Positions 12,962-20,281 of a stretch of 64,000 nucleotides of DNA are shown here, piece after piece. The position numbers and the translations under genes were made by a program. Source of the stretch: Plasmodiophora brassicae (taxonomy: Eukaryota; Endomyxa: Phytomyxea; Phytomyxea; Plasmodiophorida); contig CP145411.1 of assembly GCA_036867785.1 (NCBI GenBank), forward strand, positions 1,612,001 through 1,676,000, given 5' to 3'. Below the pieces are notes generated by a model. That model was not told where the DNA came from and did no database searches. It worked only from the letters and a program-made list of their open reading frames with translations. How positions within the stretch are numbered: position 1 is the stretch's first letter; each line of letters opens with the position of its first letter.

Positions 12962-13534
12962 TTACACTCCTGCATTGAACATTGCTGCCAGGTCGTCTAC
13001 AGCAGTCTCCTCAGCGTCCAACGTGCTCACTTCGACGTAGCGGCACGCTGGTTGAACCTCGGCGCCACCCTTCGTAATGTGCGCCTCCCAGTTGTCCAGC
13101 TTGAACTCGTCCCTCGGGTTTGCTCGCGCTCGTATCCTCGCCTTCAGCACATCGTTATCAGGACAGCGCACGTACACGACCTGGACGCTGGCGTCCAACA
13201 TGTGTTCCAGCGTCTCCGCCCAGTCCTTATCGTGGAGTTCCTGAGTGAACGGCCCGACGATGACGCAATCGAGATTCGGGTTGTCGTTGGCGATAGCGAA
13301 GACGGTGCGATAGACACTGTCGCGAAACGTCTGCTTATACGTTGGGGAATCGCGGTCGCGCGGCGAACGGCCAGCGAGCACGAGACCCGCTCGAACGACG
13401 TCCTCGGTGCATGTGTCCGTGTCCAGGAACATGCAGGGTGACAATCTAGCCGCCAGGCGCCGCCCGATCGTCGTCTTGCCGACGCCCGCTCTACCGGTCA
13501 CCACGACCACCCGGCGCCTAGCCATTATTAGCAC
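12962..13534 (-). CDS. P-loop nucleoside/nucleotide kinase-like ATPase
   Basis: Intronless 190-residue protein. Residues 8-21 hold VVVVTGRAGVGKTT, a clear Walker A loop, followed by FLDTDT, which fits a kinase strand 2/Asp. A central IVGPF segment and an Arg-rich lid (LKARIRARANPRDEF) resemble small AAA_33/adenylate-kinase-fold phosphotransferases. The substrate is not predictable; gluconate, shikimate or nucleotide kinases share this layout. A second possible start lies three codons downstream (MARRR). The stop is 21 bp from the convergent polymerase-like gene. Confidence 0.7.
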   Translation of the reverse strand: MLIMARRRVVVVTGRAGVGKTTIGRRLAARLSPCMFLDTDTCTEDVVRAGLVLAGRSPRDRDSPTYKQTFRDSVYRTVFAIANDNPNLDCVIVGPFTQELHDKDWAETLEHMLDASVQVVYVRCPDNDVLKARIRARANPRDEFKLDNWEAHITKGGAEVQPACRYVEVSTLDAEETAVDDLAAMFNAGV

Positions 13535-13569
13535 GGTGCAACCGTTTCAAGTTTTATGACGATGTCGCG

Positions 13570-13699
13570 CTTGGGGATGGTAGGCGAGGACTGTCAGTTC
13601 CTCAAGGCGATCTGGATCTAGGCGACTTCGGTAAGGGTGCGGGCCTTGAGGGTGATCGGAGAGGATCATGAACTCCTCAAGGCGATCTGGATCTAGGCG
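13570..13699. repeat. two-copy tandem duplication, 75 bp period
   Basis: A 24 bp core (CTCAAGGCGATCTGGATC plus six bases) occurs at 13601-13624 and exactly at 13676-13699, inside looser duplicated flanks. A 124-codon minus-strand frame (13547-13921) runs through it and so contains a duplicated peptide RLDPDRLEE. I see no family resemblance in that frame and do not call it a gene. Confidence 0.7.
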
Positions 13700-13969
13700 C
13701 ACACGTTTGGGATCCGATAACCGCCTGAGGTCGGTCGCACCCAGCCCTGCCACCTGTTCTGTCAGGCCATGCTGAACGTTGACGAGTGAACGAAAGCAGC
13801 GTCGCTGGAGGTGACGGTGCATTGCACAAGCCAGTGACATCGTGTGTGTGCAAGCGGGGAATTTGGGACTAATGTCCAGATTGCCAGCATCCGCCGGCAC
13901 TACCTGTCGTGACTCACTCATGCCACGACAATTATATGGGCGGCAGCCCTAAGAGGTCCTTCGCAGACT

Positions 13970-14026
13970 CCGCCACGGTGTCCGTGACGGACGTGCGTTG
14001 GGAACCGCCACGGTGTCCGTGGCGGA
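13970..14026. promoter_or_regulatory. palindrome cluster TCCGT(N)ACGGA upstream of snoRNA host gene
   Basis: TCCGTGACGGA at 13981-13991 is a perfect palindrome with a one-base centre. TCCGTGGCGGA at 14015-14025 is a near copy, and each is preceded by an inverted CCACGG. Together they form two adjacent dyads about 34 bp apart. The same half-site arrangement lies upstream of NOP56 and of the TPR-Hsp70 gene. Its position just before the first mapped exon of the snoRNA host transcript suggests a promoter element; this is inference. Confidence 0.45.
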
Positions 14027-14173
14027 CGTGCGCGGGAACCTGCGCGTCGACCAGGGCCTCGTCATTCGTTAAACAGGCTGGTTGGCGTTCCTTGTCCACC
14101 TACCGAGATCATGTTGCAGCACAATGGTATAGTGACAAGGTATGCAGTTGTTTGGTTTCGGGACGCATTTGCT

Positions 14174-14281
14174 TTTGAGATGATTAGTTTGAAACTTCTT
14201 ACCCCATGTGAATCGCTAGTTGATCACACCTCGTAAGACAGTGGGCCGCGGCCAGCGGATTCCATTGCAGAATGATCGCTT
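14174..14281 (+). ncRNA. structured intronic RNA element, copy 1
   Basis: About 105 nt, one of three conserved copies, each in its own intron of the snoRNA host gene. It starts GAGATGATTA and ends GAATGATCG, with the conserved centre TGAATCGCTAGTTGATCA. Two internal hairpins can form: one around a GTAAGAC loop (near 14230-14244) and one CCGC/GCGG (14246-14258). Its terminal stem is the weakest of the three copies. The family is unknown; it could be a divergent box C/D RNA. Confidence 0.5.
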
Positions 14282-14420
14282 TTTTATCGCATTGTGTTCG
14301 TCTCGAACGTTTCATTTGACTGACAGCTCGTCTCAGGGGAGCACGTGTTGACTGGATAGCCAAGCGTGGCCGGGCGGTGTATACATCAGGTACATGTTTA
14401 TTGTTTTCTCCGTTTCTTTT

Positions 14421-14525
14421 ATCGAGATGATTATGAATAACTTCTTACCCCAAGTGAATCGCTAGTTGATCATACCACGTGAGGCAGTGGGCTGCGGCCA
14501 GCGGCTCTACTGTGGAATGATCGAA
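14421..14525 (+). ncRNA. structured intronic RNA element, copy 2
   Basis: Second copy of the element, between exons 14337-14389 and 14587-14629. The ends can pair as a UCGA/UCGA stem enclosing AUGAUUA and AUGA, which resembles a box C/D kink-turn. The central hairpin keeps pairing although its sequence changes (CCAC/GTGG here), and the GCCAGCGG hairpin is unchanged apart from a C-to-T that gives a G-U pair. Confidence 0.5.
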
Positions 14526-14654
14526 TTGAACAGTCCCATTTTTATTTGTCCATGCGCTTTCCAGTACTGACTGTTGCCTGTTGCAGATGATTGGGGGCCT
14601 GAGTAGAACGCAAATCAAGTCTTCTGCAGGTAACTTTTTTAAGTTGAAACTGAC

Positions 14655-14764
14655 AGTTCGAAATGATTATGAAATTACTTCTTACCCCGAGTGAATCGCT
14701 AGTTGATCACACATTGTAAGACAATGGGCTGCGGCCAGCGGTTTCATTGTGGAATGATCGAACG
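14655..14764 (+). ncRNA. structured intronic RNA element, copy 3
   Basis: Third copy, in the intron before exon 14827-14891. It has the best terminal stem: GTTCGA before and TCGAAC after the element, six pairs. The middle hairpin is CATTGT-AAG-ACAATG, six perfect pairs, where the other copies use different bases. These compensatory changes argue for selection on RNA structure rather than on DNA or protein. Confidence 0.55.
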
Positions 14765-14918
14765 ACCTTTTATTTCAGTACTCGTTGCCCTTATGTAGAC
14801 ACGAACTGACTGCCAGTGTTTGCAGAGCTAACCCCCCCCCCCCCCCCATTCTGCCGGTGCCTCGGTTGTCGTGACCAAGAACTGCGCAAAGGTAAACCTT
14901 TGTAACCGCTAATCATTT

Positions 14919-15000
14919 GCCACATGATGATCTATTCAGTTCTGCTCCTGAAAGCAAATTATTTGCATGTGTTGCAAACTATACCAAATTCGCTGATGGC
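14919..15000 (+). ncRNA. box C/D snoRNA, target not identified
   Basis: Canonical layout: terminal stem GCCA (14919-14922) with TGGC (14997-15000), box C ATGATGA (14924-14930), box D' CTGA (14948-14951) and box D CTGA (14993-14996). It lies in the intron that starts at 14892. The guides before D' (TATTCAGTTCTGCTC) and before D (ATACCAAATTCG) do not match an rRNA segment that I recognise from memory. Confidence 0.75.
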
Positions 15001-15300
15001 TTTAAAATTGTTCTGTTTTCAAAACCTGTGTGCGAAGTATGCTGACGTCGCCTCGTAGGTATACCGATTGGTTCAGTTGCACGATTTCCCTGCTCTGGTG
15101 ATGAGGTTCGTCTTAGACGGGCGGTCGTAAGCCGGGACTTACAACCTCGGTGTATTGACGAAGAATTAAACTCTGATTCTGGATTTCATTTTTCAAATCC
15201 TTTCTACTTGGGGGCTTTCTAACCGGGTGCACTGTGCAGGTTGCCATAACAGTTTCGTGACACGCAATGATGGTACGCCTGCCTAGTTTCTTATATTTCG

Positions 15301-15380
15301 GATTGCACGTGATGACCACACATAGACCTGTTCCGAGAGATATGCATGTGGACAGAATTCCTCGTTTCTGAAGCACAATC
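15301..15380 (+). ncRNA. box C/D snoRNA guiding 18S rRNA (snR57-like)
   Basis: Flanking stem GATTG (15301-15305) with CAATC (15376-15380), box C GTGATGA (15309-15315) and box D CTGA (15368-15371). Bases 15355-15366 (GAATTCCTCGTT) are complementary to the conserved 18S segment AACGAGGAATTC. The D+5 rule points at the G of AACG. From memory this is the site modified by yeast snR57 (Gm1572). Box C' and D' are not clear. Confidence 0.75.
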
Positions 15381-15543
15381 ACATTTGCTGTTTACCTTTT
15401 CTGCTATCTATGTTCAAGGTTGCTGACGTCTGGACGTTCCCAAACAGGTGATCTTCCTTGCCATCGGATATGTCGGTGGGCGTCGTGTCGAATGCGAAGC
15501 TCGCAGATATCGGGTATGAAGTCTTTTCTTCAATTTGTCGTTT

Positions 15544-15618
15544 GCTTCTGATGTTACACCATATTTGCTACTCTTGACTGTTGTGTGATGATTCTCTATC
15601 CACCAAGATCTCTGAAGC
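15544..15618 (+). ncRNA. box C/D snoRNA guiding 25S/28S rRNA
   Basis: Short stem GCT/AGC, box C CTGATGT (15548-15554, one step from consensus), box C' GTGATGA (15585-15591) and box D CTGA (15612-15615). The guide CCACCAAGATCT (15600-15611) directly abuts box D and is complementary to the conserved large-subunit segment AGATCTTGGTGG. D+5 predicts methylation of the C in AGAUC. I do not assign a known yeast or human counterpart. It lies in the intron between exons 15449-15512 and 15680-15735. Confidence 0.7.
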
Positions 15619-15763
15619 GTTGTCTGCTCTTTGCCGTTCCTTTTCGTAGTCTTTATGATCATTAACATGGTTGCGTAGGGCCTTCCCTGGTCACTTTCAT
15701 CATATCAAACCTTACCTCCCCGCCAAGGCTCATCAGGTACGCGCATTTGCGTTTCGACCGTCA

Positions 15764-15860
15764 TTTCTTGTGATGAACGTGCATCTCGCCAATCGAATTC
15801 GTTTGCCATGTCAGCAACGGGCAATGTGACTAGTTGATGCTGCCTTCCTTCTGAATCGCT
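15764..15860 (+). ncRNA. box C/D snoRNA guiding 18S rRNA (snR87/SNORD16-like)
   Basis: Box C GTGATGA (15770-15776), a C'-like TTGATGC (15834-15840) and box D CTGA (15851-15854). The guide TGCTGCCTTCCTT (15838-15850) is a 13 nt perfect complement of 18S AAGGAAGGCAGCA, with D+5 on the A of AAGGA. From memory this is the site of yeast snR87 and human SNORD16. I see no convincing terminal stem, so the ends are approximate. It lies in the intron after exon 15680-15735. Confidence 0.75.
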
Positions 15861-15966
15861 TCATTTGCCGTTTATGTCCGCGTGTCCGTTGACCAGCCAA
15901 CTAATCGATCCGCTGTGTAGGCATGCCAGGGTAAGATGCTCCCCCCTTTTTTTCACGTCCGCCTTT

Positions 15967-16040
15967 CGAATGATGAACAACCAAGTCCAATTCTTAACCA
16001 ACCATGTTGAACACGAAAACGAGCTTTTTAAATCTGATTC
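15967..16040 (+). ncRNA. box C/D snoRNA guiding 18S rRNA (snR47/SNORD36-like)
   Basis: Box C ATGATGA (15970-15976) after GAA, and box D CTGA (16034-16037) followed by TTC, giving a short GAA/TTC closing stem. The guide ACGAGCTTTTTAA (16019-16031) is a 13 nt complement of the universally conserved 18S TTAAAAAGCTCGT. The fifth base before box D pairs with the first A of the AAAAA run, which corresponds to yeast Am619 (snR47) and human A668 (SNORD36), from memory. It lies in the last intron of the host gene. Confidence 0.78.
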
Positions 16041-16155
16041 CCAACATTCCCCGCGTTTCGTCACTTGATCGTCTGCCCTGATCGCTGACCGTGCGCCCTG
16101 CTTTGTACAGACGTGACACAATGCATATTATAAACACTATGAATATTATTACGTT

Positions 16156-18709
16156 TTATCTTTTCGGGCCTCTGCCACCCGTTTCGGTCTGTGATGCTCG
16201 TATCATGTCATTCACCAGATCGGGCCAGATTCTGTCGGCGAACGATCCGCGTATTGTCATCGTGATCGCCATCACGCATAGTCGCCGCGCCGGTGATGTT
16301 CCTGCCACCGTCGTCAAACGTCGTGTGAATTTCCTGTCGTTCGCGGTACCATCATCGTGCTGGCGTTCAGCTTCTGAGCGAGCTGCGGGAACCAATCGCC
16401 GAACGGAAGCCAACAGCGTCTCGTCGGCGTGCTGCCCATCGTCCAGGGCCTGCGTACATGCCAGCACCGGCATCAGGAACCCCTTCGTCTTCTGGATGCG
16501 TTGGTTCCTCCACTTCGTTCGCAGGTTGCCTGTGGCGATTGACGAACGTCAGCCCACGGTTTCGTCAACCTCTAGTAGGCTACTAACTGAAATATTCGTT
16601 GGCCATCGCGCGCTCCTGTGGCGTCACCACCATCTCATTGTAACTTGTCAGGTTCGGCAACCTGAACACGAGGTACAGCCGGTGCAACGGGACCGTCGCG
16701 ATCGGGTTCGACGACACCAGGACCTCGGTGATCCTGGTGAACACCTGCGGGTAAAGCAGTAAGCGCGAGGAACGAGTTCCCGTGATCTCTCTGCGGCTAC
16801 CGAAAGCGAGTCGAGCTGGTAGAACGAGACGATGTTGTTGAAGGAGAATTCGAGGCGTCGCAGGTTCGCCCAGGCGACGAATTTGCTGAAGAACGGCGTG
16901 ATGTTGTTGAAGGGGACGTACTGGAAGCTGAGCGACGTACAGTCCGACGCCGTCTCCAGGTCGAGCGCCTGGAACCCGAATCCGAATCTGCCATCAGTTC
17001 GGGTCAGCGGGAGCCATTAGCCACAGCGCGCCTACTGACACGGCGAGTTTCGTCCTGCCGTTCTGGAACTGGTAGAACGACGGCAACGTGGATTCCTCGA
17101 GGTCATCTGCGTCATCGGGCCGATCAGCGCAACGCCCTCCCCTGGGAGTGGGCCTGCCGCCCATTCTACACCTAAGTTGTGTTGGTTGGCCTCCCACCAG
17201 TCCCGAATCTTGTGCGAGTTCGCCGTCCAGGGCGCCGCTGTCGGCCGCACCCGTTGCCCCATGGATGCGACCTGACCGCCCGGTGCCGCTGGATCCTCTG
17301 TCGCCGGCGGGACTTGCTCTGCCGCCTTCGATTTGTCGTCGTCCGACGAATACGACCATGGCTCGTGCTGTCGTTCCCCATCACTGTCAGCGCGTTCCTC
17401 TGCGGGAGCGGACACGTCTTCTCCAGGCGCAGGAGCACGCGTAACGGGCCGATGCCCGCCTTCCCAGACGTCCAGCGCCATTCTACATTCGGCATATCAC
17501 GACATGGATCGAACAGCAACCGTTCGCGACGACGACCGACACGTTTGCCAATCCACCAGACTGGATGCGCATCATGAACGCAGGATCGGAGCAGATCGGG
17601 TTGTGCCTCAGGGTTAGTTCTGGACGCGCAACCCATCAGGGCGTGTTGCAGGACGTCAACCAGGGCGGCGAACCTCGAAGGGAGACGATGGCCGACAGCG
17701 CGTCGATGACGCTGGAACTGGTGATGCGGTTGTTTGTCAGGAACGCCCTCGACAGGTTGGGGAGGCCGGTTAGCGTACAGCATTGAAACACCTGCCCCAC
17801 GGGTACGGGTGAGGCCTGGAAGACATCCAGTGAGTCCCGTATGCCTCCGTCACCTCATTGTGGGACAGATTGATCTCCGACAGGGACGACATTCCCGACA
17901 GGTTCTCGATCCGTTCGATGCGGTTGCTTTCCAAGTTCAGTACGCGCAGGGATTTCAGGTGCTGTACGTTTTCTGCAAACCCAGGGTGCCCCGAGTTATT
18001 AAGTCACGCGTAGCGACACAGGTGAACACACTGGGCGACGAACCGATTCGCGGGATATTGTTGGAATGCAGGTCGAGAACGTCGAGCATTGGAACCTGTT
18101 CCAACCCGGAGATCGCGGTGAGGTTGTTCTGCCCGAGGAGGAGGACCCGCAGGAGAGGGACGCTGTCAAGTCCAGCAATGCTCTGCGAGGCGTTAGGGGA
18201 CAGCTGCTGCAGAACGAAATCGGGTGCCCACCTGAAGGCCGTTGTTGTGGAAGTCGAGGAAGATCAGGTTGGGCAGCGTCAGGCGCTCGATCCGCCGTAT
18301 GAAGTTGTTCTCGAAGCTCAGCAGCTGCAGGCGCTCCTCGCCGACGAACGTGGGGCAGACCATCAGGCCGCGCCCGTTCAACGTCAGCCGATCCGGCCGC
18401 GTCCCCTTCTCTGAGGCGCTCCTCGACACGACTGGAATCAAATGGTTCACTGGACGCGGCAACGACGACACCTAGCATTGAAGGATCAGCAGCGGTTCAG
18501 CGGGGGGATGGGTTGCCATTGCTCACCGATGATGTGGCAGTGGCGTTCGGCGGCGGCTGCTGGTTTGCGCTAATCAACCGGGCCAGGCGGCTGGGCGAGT
18601 ACCGCATACGACTGGGCGCATGGTCTACGCGTGCATGCACTGAGCATTGGGCAGAAAGCCGGGAATCGCCATACGGTACTGCACCTGCTGTCGGCAACGG
18701 GTCGGCCAT
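16156..18709 (-). CDS. LRRC49: LRRC49-like leucine-rich-repeat protein (tubulin polyglutamylase complex)
   Basis: In animals LRRC49 is a subunit of the TTLL1 tubulin polyglutamylase complex. I start at the ATG of MADPLPTAGAVPYGD (18709). The first exon joins at TCG over a 57 nt intron to the block PDRLTLNGRGLMVC, then ERLQLLSFENNFIRRI, which closely matches LRRC49. LRRs follow: LLRVLLLGQNNLTAI, MLDVLDLHSNNI, SLRVLNLESNRIERI, LPNLSRAFLTNNRI and LRRLEFSFNNIVSF. The cap VSSNPIATVPLHRLYLVFRL ends with the TPQERAMANEYF motif near 16610. The C-terminal region down to 16156 is weaker. Several introns are about 55 nt. The gene is divergent from HAUS8, fitting a microtubule theme. Confidence 0.75.
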
Positions 18710-18918
18710 GAAGCGGGCCCGGGCCCCGAGATACGACCCACCGCCAGCTGTGACGCGGGCGCCTCTGAATCACGTTCGGTGCGAGGCCACGCCCAGAGCG
18801 ACATTGGCAGACGCAACAGGAACCTCTGCAACGATTCGCTATCGCTCATGACGGTATCCTACCCAATGCTGAATGAAAATAGGGCGGGCGCGGGCACCAC
18901 CGGACCCAGTGGCCAAGA

Positions 18919-20016
18919 ATGGCATCCCCTCCGAAGGCGTCGGCGACGTCGGCGCCCGGGACGCCGGCGTTCGCCTCGTTCCGAGGTGCTGCGACGCCTG
19001 GTATCGCCCAATCCGCGCACAAGACGCCCGCCAAGACGCCTAGGTCCAGTCGCCGTGTTGTAGAAGGTATTCCGATGGTGCGCGCTTCCCGCGTTGCCTT
19101 GCTCATCGTGGGCGTTGCAGTGAAATCGAGGTACTTGACGAGCTCGGTCCGCAAGCAGCGTCCCGCGTCCAGCAGGGACGAGAACGCGTACAAGAGTGAC
19201 AATGTTCGCCGGTCGATGTCCAGTCGGAAACAGCGCCCTGAGCCAGTTAACACTCCCAGAAACAATCGCCCGGCATCACCACCAACAAGCGCCCGACGGA
19301 AGTCGCTGATACGAAGGACAGTGCCGTTGTCGACGGCGAAGATGAAGCAGTGGCAAGTGCCGTCGGAAGAGAAGGCGACGACGACGAGGACGACGACGAG
19401 CGCTCGGAAGCCGCAGTCTGGCGTTCATCCTGTTCGTCGTGTGGAATTGCTGAGGAATATGATCCTGCAAGCGGCCTATGCGAGGGCTCTTGTCTCCGAA
19501 TCGTTGGCGCGTTCCACGAAAGCATTTGATGATTGGTGCTCCTCTGTGCACGAATCCATCCAGGGGAGCCAGCGCGCCACCGCCAACCTCATGCTTGTCA
19601 TGCAGCGCCAAGAAATGCAGAAGGCGGCGGATGAGGTGCTGGCCAGCCAGGGTAACGCAGCTGATGATGTCGCTAGGGCGTTGACGGACATGTCGATTCG
19701 GCATCGGGAGCTGGGGTCTGCCGTTGCCAGCGCCACCGTCCAGTTGCCGGTCGCGAATTTAACATTCCGGTCGGAAGATGATCTACTGGCGTCGATGGAG
19801 AGATGCAAGGCAACTGTTGAGCGATTCGAGAAAGAGGCCCGTGTGCCGAACCAAGCCATTGGCGACATCGACGCGAATGTCGCCGACTTAAAGGATACGG
19901 TCGCCCGTGAGAGTAAGGTGCTCGAGACGGCGCGAGCCCAGCTGGTGAGGTTGGAGGCCCTGGAGAACGAAGAACGAAGCCTGAGAATCCAGACGCTCGA
20001 ACCTGAAGGCGTCTAG
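18919..20016 (+). CDS. HAUS8: augmin complex subunit 8 homolog (HAUS8)
   Basis: Augmin recruits gamma-tubulin complexes to the sides of spindle microtubules, and HAUS8 supplies the microtubule-binding basic tail. The first about 160 residues are Ser/Thr/Pro/Arg-rich and basic. Removing a 54 nt intron (19067-19120) gives RVVEVKSRYLTSSVRK, matching the HAUS8 RVIESRYLQ signature. The C-terminal 190 residues are predicted coiled coil and include VQLPVANLTFRSEDDLLASM, which lines up with ELPVRSIHL and the following helix in HAUS8. The intron has a length divisible by three and no stop, so a frame reading straight through it is also open. Similarity is low, so the call is family-level. Confidence 0.6.
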   Translation: MASPPKASATSAPGTPAFASFRGAATPGIAQSAHKTPAKTPRSSRRVVEGIPMVRASRVALLIVGVAVKSRYLTSSVRKQRPASSRDENAYKSDNVRRSMSSRKQRPEPVNTPRNNRPASPPTSARRKSLIRRTVPLSTAKMKQWQVPSEEKATTTRTTTSARKPQSGVHPVRRVELLRNMILQAAYARALVSESLARSTKAFDDWCSSVHESIQGSQRATANLMLVMQRQEMQKAADEVLASQGNAADDVARALTDMSIRHRELGSAVASATVQLPVANLTFRSEDDLLASMERCKATVERFEKEARVPNQAIGDIDANVADLKDTVARESKVLETARAQLVRLEALENEERSLRIQTLEPEGV

Positions 20017-20281
20017 TGTCATAGTGAACTCAACCCTGTTGAACACGCTACGAATTCTGAACTGCCTTTAAGTCGACACGTATGGCCCATGCGTTGCGAT
20101 GATCATAGACGGTGTCATCAGTAGTACGTTCCAGCGTCGCGGCCAATATGCAGGCCACAGCGTATGTTTCCCGTCAGACAGGCGGCGGAATGTTCCCCGA
20201 GATGTGTTGAGGTTCCGGCAGTGGCCTGCATACAGGTGGACCCGCGAGAACTGCGGAGTCCGTCGCGCAGAGTCGTTCCAG

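Larger units (their letters stand above)
14040..16170 (+). ncRNA. non-coding snoRNA host gene (multi-exon)
   Basis: The stretch has no protein-like frame but contains a regular series of short exons and introns. Exons end or start cleanly at GT/AG, for example one ending at about 14139 before GTATGC, then 14337-14389, 14587-14629, 14827-14891 (with a run of 16 C), about 15449-15512, 15680-15735 and 15921-15930, and a last exon from 16111. CTGAC branch sites lie 10-25 nt before several acceptors. Introns carry box C/D snoRNAs or a repeated structured element, one per intron. This is the layout of UHG/GAS5-type hosts, whose spliced exon RNA has no product. The region 15059-15300 is poorly resolved. 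Start and end are approximate. Confidence 0.7.

Noticed and set aside
13547-13921. 124-codon minus-strand frame
   Set aside because: No domain; its repeated peptide is explained by a simple 75 bp DNA duplication.
14201-14225. GAATCGCTAGT in the three-copy intronic element resembles a conserved small-subunit rRNA phrase
   Set aside because: Only 11 bases match, the flanks do not, and the hairpins differ from rRNA. Treated as coincidence.
14368-14386. Host-gene exon contains CGGGCGGTGTATACA, close to the antisense of the 18S 3' region
   Set aside because: It lies in an exon, not next to any C/D boxes, and has a mismatch. Probably chance, though a guide role was considered.
15098-15176. Possible further box C/D RNA (GTGATGA ... 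CTGA)
   Set aside because: Boxes are present, but no terminal stem forms, the guide matches no rRNA I know, and exon borders here are unclear.
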